The notes beneath the pieces are model-generated. The model did no database searches. It was not told where the DNA came from and saw only the letters and a program-made list of their open reading frames with translations. A DNA stretch of 58,557 nt from WVZL01 sp041862375 (GTDB taxonomy: Bacteria > Acidobacteriota > Aminicenantia > Aminicenantales > Aminicenantaceae). The stretch spans positions 1 through 58,557 of the forward strand of contig JBGVTE010000040.1 of assembly GCA_041862375.1 (NCBI GenBank), in the 5' to 3' direction. Positions within the stretch are counted from its first letter, which is position 1. Every line of letters begins with the position of its first letter. This document shows positions 1 to 9,297 of this stretch, one piece after another. Position numbers and translations under genes: made by a program.

Positions 1-2
1 TT

Positions 3-104
3 TCTCATATAACTGTATTGTTGGTAGCTTTGGCGGCTCATCGAATGGGCTTTACTGATAAAATCAGGTATGTCAAATCGTTTTTACCTCGATATGCTTT
101 TTAA
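3..104 (+). CDS. C-terminal end of an unidentified membrane protein (cut by window start)
   Basis: An open frame enters from the left edge and stops with TAA at 102-104, giving 33 residues. It has a hydrophobic stretch (ITVLLVALAAH) followed by a basic tail ending in PRYAF. This looks like the last membrane helix and cytoplasmic tail of a transporter-like protein. The fragment is too short to name a family. The other two forward frames close within the first 60 bases, which supports this one only weakly. Confidence 0.4.
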   Translation, partial: SHITVLLVALAAHRMGFTDKIRYVKSFLPRYAF

Positions 105-168
105 ACTATTTTTGTGACGCCCTATTCAAATAACTTATATGTATAATTATGTGAACAGGAGGAAAGGA

Positions 169-906
169 ATGAAAAGAATATTTTTACTTAGTTTTTTAAG
201 CCTTTTTCTTATAGGTTTAATTGCCTCTCCAGAATTTTGCCAAGAAGCTTCTAACATTCTGGAAAAAATGATCGAAGCTTCTGGCGGAAGAAAAGTATTA
301 GAAGGCATCAAGGACACAAAGTTCTCAGGTACAGTAGAAATGACTCAAATGGGCCTAAGCGGTTCAATGACCATTTATCATAAAGAGCCAAATAAATTCC
401 GCCAGGAAATAGAAGTGATGGGGATGGTGATTACTAGTGCTTTTGATGGAGAAACAGCTTGGATGGTCAACCCTCAAACAGGAAGTGTTGAAGAGCAGCC
501 TGAAAATGTTGCAGAAATGACTAAAAGAGAGGCTTTATATTTTGGTAACTCTGCTTTTCTTAATCCTGAAAAATACGGCATTACCTATGCCCTCAAGGAG
601 AATGAAAAGATTGAAGGCAGAGATTATTTTGTATTAGAACAGACTTATCCGGATGGCCACAAATCTACTCTTTATGTTGATTCACAAACTTATCTTATTC
701 AAAAAATAATACAAACCACTTTGAATCAAATGGGAGTTGAAGTAGAGCAAGAGATGTTTTTATCTGACCATAAAAAGGTTGATGGTGTGATATATGCTCA
801 CTTCATTAAAATCATCCAAGATGGTGAGGAGTTTGGGACATTGACTATTACGGAGGTAAACTTCAATACAGGTTTGGAAGATACACTATTTAAGAAGAGC
901 GAATAA
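169..906 (+). CDS. Exported LolA-like (outer membrane lipoprotein-sorting-like) protein
   Basis: A 245-residue protein with a clear N-terminal signal peptide (MKRIFLLSFLSLFLIG) and cleavage near residues 20-25. The mature part has the pattern of the LolA-like half-barrel family: repeated strands, a 'FDGETAWMVNP' segment near residue 92, and a C-terminal strand describing conversion to an end product. The function is probably periplasmic binding of a lipid or hydrophobic group; the substrate is unknown. The ATG at 169 is chosen over the in-frame ATG at 139 because AGGAGG (157-162) lies just upstream and because a TATAAT at 142-147 would place the transcript start after 139. It stands alone on the plus strand. 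Confidence 0.65.
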   Translation: MKRIFLLSFLSLFLIGLIASPEFCQEASNILEKMIEASGGRKVLEGIKDTKFSGTVEMTQMGLSGSMTIYHKEPNKFRQEIEVMGMVITSAFDGETAWMVNPQTGSVEEQPENVAEMTKREALYFGNSAFLNPEKYGITYALKENEKIEGRDYFVLEQTYPDGHKSTLYVDSQTYLIQKIIQTTLNQMGVEVEQEMFLSDHKKVDGVIYAHFIKIIQDGEEFGTLTITEVNFNTGLEDTLFKKSE

Positions 907-1286
907 ATATCTCTTCTTTAATTGAGGTCTTCTTAAATTCCTGAGCTCCGGGTTTCCTCGGATTAGGATTAAAAGAGACATTTATTTTATGACCACTGAT
1001 GATTGAGGATACTTGAAGACGACTGGCTGCATTTAAAAAATAGCCTCACACTTTTACTTACTGGAATTGTGAATTGTCCCTAAATCAAATTAATCCACTT
1101 ACGAAAAAGACAAATGAGAATGAGAGATGCTGGCTGTTTGGGATCATAAGCTAAAAGGGACTATTAAATGCCAAAAGGAGGGGTAAATCTTGTCCAGCCA
1201 GCACAACAAGATTATTTGTATTATACCACACTCACCAACTTAATCAAGAACTAATTTAACTCAAGTTTATAAAAAGGAGAACTCTT
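907..1286. other. 380-bp intergenic region, mostly featureless
   Basis: No convincing gene. A perfect 9-bp inverted repeat (TGCTGGCTG at 1128-1136 and CAGCCAGCA at 1195-1203, 58-nt loop) is present and may be chance. A 28-codon frame at 1168-1254 is preceded by AAGGGA but has no recognisable similarity. AAAAGGAGA at 1272-1280 is the ribosome binding site of the next gene. Confidence 0.5.
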
Positions 1287-2147
1287 ATGAAAAAATTAGC
1301 TTTTGTCCTGATTATTTTTCTGTTATCAGCTTCTACAGTCTGGATGTCTGATTCAAAAGGAGGACTTAAAGTCTTCATTTCAGTTGATATGGAAGGCATT
1401 GCTAGTGTTGTGTGGAGTAAAGAATGCGGTCCTTCCGGCAGGGATTATGACTATTTTAGAGAAATCATGACGCTTGAGACGAATGCTGCAATTGAAGGCG
1501 CACTAGAAGCTGGAGCGTGTGAGATTGTTGTTCGAGACGGACATGGGTCAAAAACAAATATTTTGCCCCGCTTGCTCCATAAAAAAGCAAAACTCCTGAG
1601 AGGCATTACCAAGAATCCAGAAAACATGATGCTCGGTATTGATAAAACCTTTGATGCTGTCATTTTCATCGGTTATCACGCGAAAGCTGGGACAAAAGAA
1701 GGAGTCATTGCTCATACTTCTTCCGGTAATGTTATCGACCTATCAATAAACGGAATTTCCATGCCTGAGGCGGGATACAATGCGCTCATTGCAGGACTTT
1801 ACGACGTTCCTGTTGTATTCGTTTCCGGAGATAATTGGATTTGCCAGCAGGTTAAAGACCTCTTCGGAGAAGTAGCCACTTTTGAAACAAAGTTTGGGAT
1901 GGGAACTGCTGAACTCGGTCTGCATCCTGAATTAGTGCGTGATAAAATTCGGACTGAGGCTGCGAAAGCTCTGAATAATTTAAAACGCTTTAAACCTTAT
2001 AAATTAGAACCGCCATACACTATGGTCCTCAAAGTCAAGAAAGAACGAGGTCTCTATCCAGGTGCAAAAAAAACAAGAAAAGGTGAATTTACTTATACAA
2101 ATTCTGACTTGCTCAAGGTGATGGATGCATTTAATGAGATGAAATAG
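1287..2147 (+). CDS. Exported M55-family D-aminopeptidase (DppA-like)
   Basis: A 286-residue M55 metallopeptidase. Family members remove N-terminal D-amino acids from peptides. All five zinc-site residues can be aligned with the DppA pattern: D34 and E36 (SVDMEGI), H86 (DGHG), H131 (GYHAKAG) and E161 (MPEAGYN), with near-identical spacing. H143 in 'AHTSSGN' matches the position of the catalytic histidine. Unlike the cytoplasmic Bacillus enzyme it starts with a hydrophobic signal sequence (about 1-20), so it probably acts in the periplasm. A strong AAAAGGAGA site precedes the ATG. With the D-aminoacylase at 13.0 kb and the NamZ homologue at 7.1 kb it points to use of D-amino-acid-containing peptides or wall fragments. 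Confidence 0.9.
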   Translation: MKKLAFVLIIFLLSASTVWMSDSKGGLKVFISVDMEGIASVVWSKECGPSGRDYDYFREIMTLETNAAIEGALEAGACEIVVRDGHGSKTNILPRLLHKKAKLLRGITKNPENMMLGIDKTFDAVIFIGYHAKAGTKEGVIAHTSSGNVIDLSINGISMPEAGYNALIAGLYDVPVVFVSGDNWICQQVKDLFGEVATFETKFGMGTAELGLHPELVRDKIRTEAAKALNNLKRFKPYKLEPPYTMVLKVKKERGLYPGAKKTRKGEFTYTNSDLLKVMDAFNEMK

Positions 2148-2235
2148 CTTCAAATGACTTTATGAAATCTAGAACTTAAAAAACAGAATCTATAGCACCG
2201 CAGAATTTTATCTTTGATATTTATTTATAAGGCAT

Positions 2236-3564
2236 TCAAGCGATAAGAGCTAATCGGAGGTCCATAACATTGGTATTAGTGGGTCCTGTAATGAACAAAT
2301 CACCAAGAGGCTTGAAAAAGTGATATGAATCATTTTCTTTAAGATAATGTTCGGGATTCAGCCCTAACGCGTGAGCTCGGTGTACAGTGCTTCCATCAGC
2401 AATCGCGCCTGCAGCATCAGTGGGGCCATCCGTTCCATCGGTTCCGGCACTCAAAATAACTGTGTTGTCCAAGCCGTCAACTTCCATAGCTGCAGCAAGC
2501 ACAAATTCCTGATTGCGTCCTCCAAGGCCGTTTCCTCGAATAGTGACCGTCGTTTCTCCTCCAGATATGATGCAAGCTGGCCTTGATAAAGGATGTCCTG
2601 TACTGATAATTTCTTTTACAATGGCTGCGTGCATTTTGGCTATTTCTCTTGTCTCTCCCTCAATAAAAGTGGATAAAATCAAACTGTGATATCCTAACTC
2701 GTCAGCCTTCTTTTTGGCTGCTTTTACTGCCAAAATATTGCTTCCGATAATCACGTTCTGGGTTCTCTTGAAAACTGGATCGTCTACCTTAAGCGTCTCT
2801 TCTATCTCTCCACGAGCACCTTTCTCCAGCAGCATAAGCACAGAAGGAGGAATTTTATCATATAAATTGTACTTCTCAAGAATGTGTAAGCAATCGTTGA
2901 ATGTGCTGTGGTCTGGTACGGTTGGGCCTGAAGCAATAACATCCAAGTCATCCCCGATGACATCGGAGAGAATGAGTGAAACCAGCATCGACGGGTAGGC
3001 TAATCGAGCCAGACGCCCTCCTTTTACTTGAGATATATGCTTTCGTACGGTATTGATTTCATGAATAGTAGCACCATATTTTAAAAGAATCTTAGTTGTC
3101 TCCTGTTTATCTAATAATGTTAGTCCCTTGAAAGGAAAGGGAAGGAGTGCTGACCCTCCTCCAGAGATTAAAAAGATTACAAGGTCTTCTTTATCAGTTT
3201 GTTCCAGAAATTTAGTGATCTCTTTTGTTCCGTTCAAACCAGCTTCATCTGGTTCAGGATGACCAGCCTCATTGATTCGGACAACTTTTAAAGGAACACT
3301 GTACCCGTATTTGACGTTAACAATACCAGAGCTTAATCGGTTACCGAGAGCTTGCTCTATAGGTTGAGCCATCGCTGCTGATGCTTTCCCTGCTCCTATA
3401 ACATAGATGTTGCGGAAATCAGAAAGACTGTAAGTGCGGTTTCCAACCGTCAGAATATTATTGAGGTAGTTAAAGTGTCGTTTAACAGCATTTACTGGAT
3501 AAACTACTTTCAAACCAGCATGAAAAATAGTAATAGCATCTTTTCGTAATTGAGATAGGTTCAT
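2236..3564 (-). CDS. Glycerate 2-kinase (DUF4147/MOFRL family)
   Basis: A 442-residue protein with the two-domain structure of GckA-type glycerate kinases, which convert D-glycerate plus ATP to 2-phosphoglycerate. The N-terminal DUF4147 domain shows GAGKASAAM (57-65), GHPEPDEAG (101-109) and ISGGGSALL (133-141), then NTVRKHISQVKGGRLA and SDVIGDDLDVIASGPT. The C-terminal MOFRL domain contains GGETTV and GGRNQEFVLA, with TDGTDGPTDAAGA near the end. Length is typical. It converges on the M55 gene and has no operon partner. No clear ribosome binding site precedes the ATG at 3564. Confidence 0.9.
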   Translation of the reverse strand: MNLSQLRKDAITIFHAGLKVVYPVNAVKRHFNYLNNILTVGNRTYSLSDFRNIYVIGAGKASAAMAQPIEQALGNRLSSGIVNVKYGYSVPLKVVRINEAGHPEPDEAGLNGTKEITKFLEQTDKEDLVIFLISGGGSALLPFPFKGLTLLDKQETTKILLKYGATIHEINTVRKHISQVKGGRLARLAYPSMLVSLILSDVIGDDLDVIASGPTVPDHSTFNDCLHILEKYNLYDKIPPSVLMLLEKGARGEIEETLKVDDPVFKRTQNVIIGSNILAVKAAKKKADELGYHSLILSTFIEGETREIAKMHAAIVKEIISTGHPLSRPACIISGGETTVTIRGNGLGGRNQEFVLAAAMEVDGLDNTVILSAGTDGTDGPTDAAGAIADGSTVHRAHALGLNPEHYLKENDSYHFFKPLGDLFITGPTNTNVMDLRLALIA

Positions 3565-3812
3565 TGTTTCGCTGAGAAATAAATAATGGCTTTTTTGATT
3601 TGATAATACTTTATTTAATTTTATACTTTTAATTTAAACTTTATTTTGATCAAATAATTTTAAATCTCTAAGATATTTTTCTCAACTACTTTCTCTATCT
3701 CACTTCAATTTTCCTAGTTATTAGTGTTGTGGAGGGAAATGGATATAACTTATCAATAAATGATAGAGAAATCATTAAAAAGAGGAAGGATTACAGCTCA
3801 AAAGCTCTAAGT

Positions 3813-3842
3813 TTGACTTTAAAAATTTTTTTATGATATAAG
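3813..3842 (+). promoter_or_regulatory. Candidate sigma-70-type promoter upstream of the DUF5916 gene
   Basis: TTGACT (3813-3818), an 18-nt AT-only spacer and TATAAG (3837-3842). A start about 7-10 nt downstream would fall near 3850. That leaves almost no leader for the GTG at 3858 and favours the GTG at 3879. The remaining 3565-3812 stretch is AT-rich with no gene seen. Confidence 0.45.
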
Positions 3843-3878
3843 CACTCATTCCATAAGGTGTTGGAGAAGAAGTATCAA

Positions 3879-6056
3879 GTGAAAATAGCCAAGAATTGTA
3901 AGGAATCTCGCTACCTCTCTTTTGTGTTCACAATTTTATTGATAGTCCACTCATTGATTGCCAGCGAAGAATTACCGCCACTTAAGCCTATAAATGCAGA
4001 TATTCCTCCTGTAATCGACGGTATACTAAATGATACAGTCTGGCAGAAGGCGCCACACATGACAGGATTTAAGACGTACCACCCAGATTTCGGAATTGAA
4101 ATGGTTGAAAATTCCATCGTTTACTATGCGTATGATAGAGAAAACCTCTATTTTGCATTCAGGTGTCTTGACAGCCAGTCCGACAAGATAAAATCATCAG
4201 TTACCAGCAGAGATAAAATACATTCCGATGACTGGATTTGTATAAATTTAGATTCCTTTAATGACCAACAATCACTTTATGCTTTTTATTGCAATCCTGT
4301 AGGTATCCAGGGAGACTCCAGGTTCGAAGGCGGAAATGAAGATTTTAGCATCGATGTAGTTTGGTACAGTGCAGGTAAAATAGGCGAAGAGGGATATACA
4401 ATTGAAGTCAGAATTCCTTTTAAAAGCATCCGTTTTTCACATAAAAACCCAGTAGAGATGGGAGTGATATTTGAACGAAAGATAAGCCGCCTATCGGAAG
4501 CAGGAACTTACCCAGCCTTAGATCCTGCACAGGGGCCAAATTTTTTGACCCAGACGCAGACAATAATTTTCCATGACATAAAGCACTATACTCTTTTTGA
4601 AGTGATTCCTGCAGTAACCTACAACCACAGCAGCTCATTAGACAGAGGGAAATTAGCATCTGCTGGAGGCAATGGTGATCTCAGCTTAACCGCCAAGTAC
4701 GGAATAACGTCTCGTTTAATCCTCGATGGAACCTACAATCCTGATTTCAGTCAAGTAGAAGCTGATGCTGGTCAGGTTGATTTCAACTTGCGATATGCTC
4801 TTTTTTATCCTGAAAAGAGACCCTTCTTTCTTGAAGGGCTCGAAAAGTTTAATTTTGGAGGATATCATGATGGAGACCCTCTTGGTGCGGTAGTCCATAC
4901 TAGGACGGTCGTCGATCCATTAATGGGAGTTAAATTGAATGGTAAAATAGGAAGTAAGAACACTATTGCCTCAATCTATGCACTAGATGAGCTGCCCGAG
5001 GAAGCAGAAGAAGATTATGCCCATTTCACGATTTTTCGCTATAAACGTGCGTTAAAGAAAGATAGTTTTCTCGGTGGATTTTACACGGGGAGAGAGCGTA
5101 AAAGTGGATTTAACAGAGTTTTTGGATTAGATGGACAGCAAAGGATAAATCAATCAAGTATCTTTGGGTATCATGTTTTTATGTCTCAAACAAAGGCGAG
5201 TGGAGAATACAAGAAAGACAAAGGGCATGCTTTAGGTCTTCATTATATGTATACCACGAGCAAATGGATTATTATGCTGGGACTACAGGATATAGCGGAA
5301 AACTTTCGGACTGAAACGGGATATGTTACGAGGACAGGTATTACCATATTTAGATCAGGAATCTTGCGGATGTTTCATCTTAATTCAAAAATTATTCGTA
5401 GAATTGACCCGATTATCCACAGCTACCAGTTCAGGGATAAATTCAGCGGCCTTTATGAAACACTTAACACTGTCGATTTGAGATTTATTCTTTTGAGAAA
5501 CTCGTTGATACAGTTAGGATACCGGTATGCTACTGAGGTTTTTTTTAATGAAAAGTTTAACACCAGTTTAGTAGATTTAAACGCCAGCAGCCAATTCACC
5601 AAACAATTCTTTATCAGCCTCCATTATAAATACAGCAAAAAAATTCGTTATATTCTCGATCCATACCAGGGATACGGCAGCGATGCTTCTGCAACATTGA
5701 CATATTTACCCTCAGAAAAACTACATCTCAACCTTAGCTTAACCTATTCTGACTTTTACCGCGATTCAGACTCTGCAAAAGAATATGACTATCTGATCAT
5801 CAGGAGCAAAAATACCTATCAGGTAAACAAGTACCTCTTCTTTAGAGGAATTGTTGAATACAATTCTTTCAGGAAGCAGTTGATTACTGATTTCCTTGCT
5901 TCATTCACATATATTCCTGGAACTGTTATTCATATTGGATATGGATCTCTCTATCAAAAAATCAAATGGATTGATAATGAATACAGAGATGCCGACAGAT
6001 TCCTCGAAACAAAAAGAGGATTCTTTTTTAAAGCGTCTTTTCTGTGGAGGATTTAA
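3879..6056 (+). CDS. CBM9-like domain plus DUF5916 outer-membrane barrel protein (copy 1)
   Basis: About 725 residues. After a signal peptide with basic residues and a hydrophobic core ending near 'SLIASEE' comes a CBM9-like beta-sandwich: 'IDGILNDTVWQKA', then 'VYYAYDRENLYFAFRCLDS' and 'DDWICINLDSFNDQ'. The rest is the DUF5916 region, rich in alternating aromatic and polar strands typical of an outer-membrane barrel, including 'NPDFSQVEADAGQVDFN' and 'YPEKRPFFLEG', both hallmarks of the family. The C-terminus ends in an aromatic-rich strand (FLWRI). The function is unknown; family members are common in Bacteroidota, Acidobacteriota and Aminicenantes. The start is set at GTG 3879, preceded by GGAGAAGAAG; the in-frame GTG at 3858 is an alternative. 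A paralogue lies at 54355-56475. Confidence 0.8.
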   Translation: MKIAKNCKESRYLSFVFTILLIVHSLIASEELPPLKPINADIPPVIDGILNDTVWQKAPHMTGFKTYHPDFGIEMVENSIVYYAYDRENLYFAFRCLDSQSDKIKSSVTSRDKIHSDDWICINLDSFNDQQSLYAFYCNPVGIQGDSRFEGGNEDFSIDVVWYSAGKIGEEGYTIEVRIPFKSIRFSHKNPVEMGVIFERKISRLSEAGTYPALDPAQGPNFLTQTQTIIFHDIKHYTLFEVIPAVTYNHSSSLDRGKLASAGGNGDLSLTAKYGITSRLILDGTYNPDFSQVEADAGQVDFNLRYALFYPEKRPFFLEGLEKFNFGGYHDGDPLGAVVHTRTVVDPLMGVKLNGKIGSKNTIASIYALDELPEEAEEDYAHFTIFRYKRALKKDSFLGGFYTGRERKSGFNRVFGLDGQQRINQSSIFGYHVFMSQTKASGEYKKDKGHALGLHYMYTTSKWIIMLGLQDIAENFRTETGYVTRTGITIFRSGILRMFHLNSKIIRRIDPIIHSYQFRDKFSGLYETLNTVDLRFILLRNSLIQLGYRYATEVFFNEKFNTSLVDLNASSQFTKQFFISLHYKYSKKIRYILDPYQGYGSDASATLTYLPSEKLHLNLSLTYSDFYRDSDSAKEYDYLIIRSKNTYQVNKYLFFRGIVEYNSFRKQLITDFLASFTYIPGTVIHIGYGSLYQKIKWIDNEYRDADRFLETKRGFFFKASFLWRI

Positions 6057-6063
6057 GAGCACA

Positions 6064-6174
6064 TTAGTAAATTTCCTGAGAAAACCAAACCTTCTCTGCA
6101 TTTTCAGCAGCAATTTTTTTCTGCGCATCGGGTTCAAGTCTCTGCAGTAGTTTATAGTTAGGAATTATCCAATA
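6064..6174 (-). pseudogene. Remnant C-terminus of an amidohydrolase (Amidohydro_2-like)
   Basis: On the minus strand the frame ending with TAA at 6066-6064 reads 36 codons containing 'PNYKLLQRLEPDAQKKIAAE' followed directly by 'NAEKVWFSQEIY'. This matches the usual C-terminal helix of metal-dependent amidohydrolases of the TIM-barrel type (…ekIa.eNA.rvf). Upstream the frame is closed by a stop (6177-6175), and no start, barrel or metal motifs remain. It is best read as the tail of a gene otherwise lost from the 6057-6414 gap. Identification rests on family memory of a short motif. Confidence 0.45.
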
Positions 6175-6414
6175 TCAAAGAAAGGAGATACTTAATATTT
6201 GACTCTCATCCATTTAATTGCTATTCTTTTGTCACTCCGGCAAAAAAGGAAAGTGGCCTATGAAATGCCCTGAATACATTTACTCTCTTAACCGATAAAA
6301 CTGGCTATTTAAATGAAATAAAGAGAGATCTGTTTGCCTATGTTTTTATTGGAAACAGTTTGCTGGAATAAAAGTAGATGACTTTTTTTAAAGGCAAAAA
6401 AAGGAGAGAAAAGC

Positions 6415-6873
6415 ATGGAAATTAAAATTACCAGTACGGCTTTCGAGGAAGGAGGAATAATACCCGAAAAGTACACATGTGATGGAGAAGATATTTCTCC
6501 ACATCTTACCTGGAGTTCTGTTCCTGAGGGTGCAAAGACTCTTGCTCTCATAAATGATGATCCAGATGCTCCAGTGGGGGCATGGGTTCATTGGGTTCTT
6601 TTTAACATACCTGCATTTCTAACAGAAATTCATGAAAATATTCCTCCAGAAAGAGAACTCGAAAATGGTGCAAAGCAAGGAATGAATGGCTTTCGAAGAA
6701 TTGGTTACGGCGGCCCGTGTCCTCCGAGTGGAACTCATCGATATTTTTTCAAAATTTATGCCTTGGATACAGAGCTTAATCTTGAAGCCGGAGCTACAAA
6801 ATCTCAACTGCTTGAGGCAATGGAGGGACATATCCTTGGAGAGGGGAAATTAATGGGGAAATACGGGAGGTAA
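6415..6873 (+). CDS. YbhB/YbcL-type PEBP (Raf kinase inhibitor-like) protein
   Basis: A 152-residue single-domain phosphatidylethanolamine-binding protein homologue. Family motifs are visible: 'YTCDGEDISPHLTWS', 'DDPDAPVGAWVHWVLFNIP', the ligand-pocket segment 'GYGGPCPPSGTHRYFFKIYALD', and the C-terminal 'HILGEGKLMGKYGR'. Length matches the bacterial YbhB group. There is no signal peptide, so it is probably cytoplasmic. The role in bacteria is not defined. A strong AAAGGAGAG site precedes the ATG. The gene is monocistronic. Confidence 0.92.
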   Translation: MEIKITSTAFEEGGIIPEKYTCDGEDISPHLTWSSVPEGAKTLALINDDPDAPVGAWVHWVLFNIPAFLTEIHENIPPERELENGAKQGMNGFRRIGYGGPCPPSGTHRYFFKIYALDTELNLEAGATKSQLLEAMEGHILGEGKLMGKYGR

Positions 6874-7063
6874 TAAATTTAAAATTATAAATTTCGAAGA
6901 GAAATAAAAAGTTTATTGAGACTGAAAACAAGAGAACTAACTGAAGAGGAGAAAATATAAACGTTAAGTCCATAATTAAATTAATATTAAATAAGGGAAA
7001 ATGGGTAGCGCCCGCACATGATTAGAGTTGAGTTTAGAGATATTTAAAGGAGAATGAAGCATA

Positions 7064-8419
7064 ATGAGAAAATGCAGTCATAATATTTTTTTTATAAATA
7101 ATATTGATGTGCTGTCAATCATCTTGATTTTATTTCTGTCAGGCATATTATCTTTTCCTGCATGTAAGACTGAGCAAGATGTGGATATGCCTCTGAAGAA
7201 AATCCGGGTAAAACCGGGAATTGAAGTTTTCCTTGAAAAGCATCTAAATCTGATTAAAGGCAAGAAAGTCGGGCTCATTACAAACCCGACTGGAGTGAAC
7301 AGTAATTTAATAAGTACTGTTGACCTTTTCTTTAAAAACCCAGAGATTGATCTTGTTTCACTGTATGGGCCTGAACATGGCATTAGAGGAAATGCCCAGG
7401 CAGGTGAATATGTTCCCTTCTATATCGATGACAAATATAAAATCCCAGTTTTTAGCCTCTATGGTCAATCAAGGAAGCCAGATGCAGGTATGTTGAAAAA
7501 CATTGATGAATACATGCGTTCCTTTGATACGACACATGCCGGAAAAGTTCCTGAAAGCGTTATGGTGCAAAGAGTAGATTCCTTGATATTTGATATTCAA
7601 GACGTAGGCACAAGAATTTATACTTATATTGCAACAATGGCATATTGTATGCAGGTAAGTGCAGAAAATGGAATTGATTTTATCGTGCTTGATAGACCAA
7701 ATCCTATAAATGGTACTGATTTGGAGGGTCCGATACTTGAATATCCTGCGTATAGCTCTTTTGTCGGCCTTTATCCAATACCTGTAAGACATGGAATGAC
7801 TGTGGGAGAGCTAGCAACGCTGTTCAATGACAAATTCATGGAAGAAAAAGTAAATTTAACAGTCGTTCCCATGGAAGGATGGGAAAGAGATATGTGGTAT
7901 GATGAGACATCTCTTCCCTGGGTAGTACCATCGCCAAACATGCCGACCTTAGATACAGCTATTGTTTATCCAGGCCAAGTATTTTTAGAAGGTACAAACA
8001 TATCAGAGGGGAGGGGGACAACAAGGCCATTCGAGAATTTTGGTGCTCCTTGGATTGATGGATATAAATTAGCAAAAAAACTAAATGAGTTAGATATCCC
8101 GGGAGTCGAGTTCAGAGAGATTTGGTTTACGCCAATATTTTCGAAGTATAAAGCAGAAATGTGTGGAGGAGCTCAAATCCATGTATATGATAGACGGTTG
8201 TACAGACCATTTAAAACATCGCTCGACATAATAAAGTCAGTAATGAATATGTATCCTGATAAATTTAGATTTCAACAAGAGTACTTTGATAAAATAATGG
8301 GGACTTCGAGGGTAAGGGATGCTCTCGAAAAAGGAACCGAGATCAAAGATATAGTAAGAAGTTACACTGATGAGTTAAAAAATTTTTCCGAGCAAAGGAA
8401 ACAGTATCTACTTTATTGA
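7064..8419 (+). CDS. namZ: Exo-beta-N-acetylmuramidase NamZ-like (DUF1343, GH171)
   Basis: A 451-residue exported protein of the DUF1343 family. The characterised member, NamZ, releases MurNAc from the non-reducing end of peptidoglycan fragments. Conserved segments include 'GKKVGLITNPTGV', 'LVSLYGPEHGIRGNAQAGE', 'FDIQDVGTRIYTYIATM', 'VLDRPNPINGTDLEGP', 'PIPVRHGMTVGELA', 'WVVPSPNMPTLDTAIVYPG' and 'EGRGTTRPFENFGAPWID'. The N-terminus has a hydrophobic segment ending in 'FPAC', possibly a weak lipobox. A roughly 25-residue insert (near 'EYMRSFDTTHAGKVPESVMV') separates 'YGQSRKP' from 'LIFDIQDVG'. AAAGGAGA lies ten bases before the ATG. Together with the lytic transglycosylase at 41.9 kb it suggests wall recycling. 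Confidence 0.9.
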   Translation: MRKCSHNIFFINNIDVLSIILILFLSGILSFPACKTEQDVDMPLKKIRVKPGIEVFLEKHLNLIKGKKVGLITNPTGVNSNLISTVDLFFKNPEIDLVSLYGPEHGIRGNAQAGEYVPFYIDDKYKIPVFSLYGQSRKPDAGMLKNIDEYMRSFDTTHAGKVPESVMVQRVDSLIFDIQDVGTRIYTYIATMAYCMQVSAENGIDFIVLDRPNPINGTDLEGPILEYPAYSSFVGLYPIPVRHGMTVGELATLFNDKFMEEKVNLTVVPMEGWERDMWYDETSLPWVVPSPNMPTLDTAIVYPGQVFLEGTNISEGRGTTRPFENFGAPWIDGYKLAKKLNELDIPGVEFREIWFTPIFSKYKAEMCGGAQIHVYDRRLYRPFKTSLDIIKSVMNMYPDKFRFQQEYFDKIMGTSRVRDALEKGTEIKDIVRSYTDELKNFSEQRKQYLLY

Positions 8420-8448
8420 CATCAGACCGATTCGGTTAACTTTCTTTT

Positions 8449-9195
8449 TTAGCTCACTATGGGTGAGGGATGTGGACTCATAGGATTTATTCTTGTAGCA
8501 AGAGAAAAAAGAAAAGGATAACTTTTCTTTAGGTGCTCCATATAGGCTATCCATTCACTTGTTATCTGTGAATAAGCTCTCTGTAAGTCACCAGCTAAGT
8601 GATAATAATCAGTTTCGGGCAGATTATTGATATCTGCGCCTCTGAAAGAGAGCTCTTCAGATAAATGGAATATTGCCCAGAGTAAATCGGTGAAGCGCTC
8701 ATGTTCGAGTAAATTAGGATTTTCTAAAAGTCGTAAAAGGAAGGGCCGTTTATCTGTAAGAAAATCACTGAGTTTATTCAGGTCAGCAGCATCAATTTTA
8801 ATTTCGTAAGAAAAATCTTGGGCTGCCTTGATTGCTTGTCTAAAATCTCTTCGGTCCCAATCAAGTCTAAATTCCAGTTTTTTTTCAAGCTGAGATGAAT
8901 TAACAACAAAAGCAGAAAAATGTTTTAAGAGTTCTGTTCCAACTTCGCTAAAAAATGTGCCAATTACCATGTTAAGCTTTTTTATTATAGCCCGCTTTTC
9001 CCTTCGGGCCAGCAAACGTTCAATAAGTAAAATTACCAAAAGAACATCTAGAAAAAGGAACCCAATATCCCCGATCATATAGATAAAAATGTGATGAGCA
9101 TCACGAAAAATGAGATAGTGAATTATGTAAACTGCAACAGATGCACTAATCAGAAGCAAGCTCACCGTTAATGTCCAACTAAAATATTTTCTCAT
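8449..9195 (-). CDS. Uncharacterised two-helix membrane protein
   Basis: A 248-residue protein. Two N-terminal transmembrane helices (about residues 8-28 and 38-60) are followed by basic residues (LLARREKRA) and a helical cytoplasmic domain of about 185 residues with 'VIGTFFSEVGTELLKHFS' and 'LLWAIFHLSEELSFRG'. No enzyme motif is recognised. The start is supported by GGAGG (complement of 9206-9210) ten bases upstream. It diverges from the dsrC-like operon across a 177-bp region with a perfect dyad, so it may share regulation with those genes. It could be a membrane-anchored sensor or adaptor, but this is not shown. Confidence 0.6.
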   Translation of the reverse strand: MRKYFSWTLTVSLLLISASVAVYIIHYLIFRDAHHIFIYMIGDIGFLFLDVLLVILLIERLLARREKRAIIKKLNMVIGTFFSEVGTELLKHFSAFVVNSSQLEKKLEFRLDWDRRDFRQAIKAAQDFSYEIKIDAADLNKLSDFLTDKRPFLLRLLENPNLLEHERFTDLLWAIFHLSEELSFRGADINNLPETDYYHLAGDLQRAYSQITSEWIAYMEHLKKSYPFLFSLATRINPMSPHPSPIVS

Positions 9196-9297
9196 GAGTT
9201 CGCTACCTCCTTTGATCTAGTATTTATCATTCAATGTTTTCTCTTTTAGATAGTAAAAAATTTTATTTATCTTTTGTCAAATTTATAGTGAGATTTG

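Noticed and set aside
139..168. Earlier ATG for the LolA-like protein
   Set aside because: It would place AGGAGG inside the coding region and disturb a good signal peptide beginning at 169.
1168..1254. 28-codon frame (MPKGGVNLVQPAQQDYLYYT…)
   Set aside because: Short, with no recognised similarity and only a moderate ribosome binding site; it may be chance.
8420..8448. ACCGATTCGGT as a terminator between converging genes
   Set aside because: The stem would have a one-base loop, so it cannot fold as a normal hairpin.
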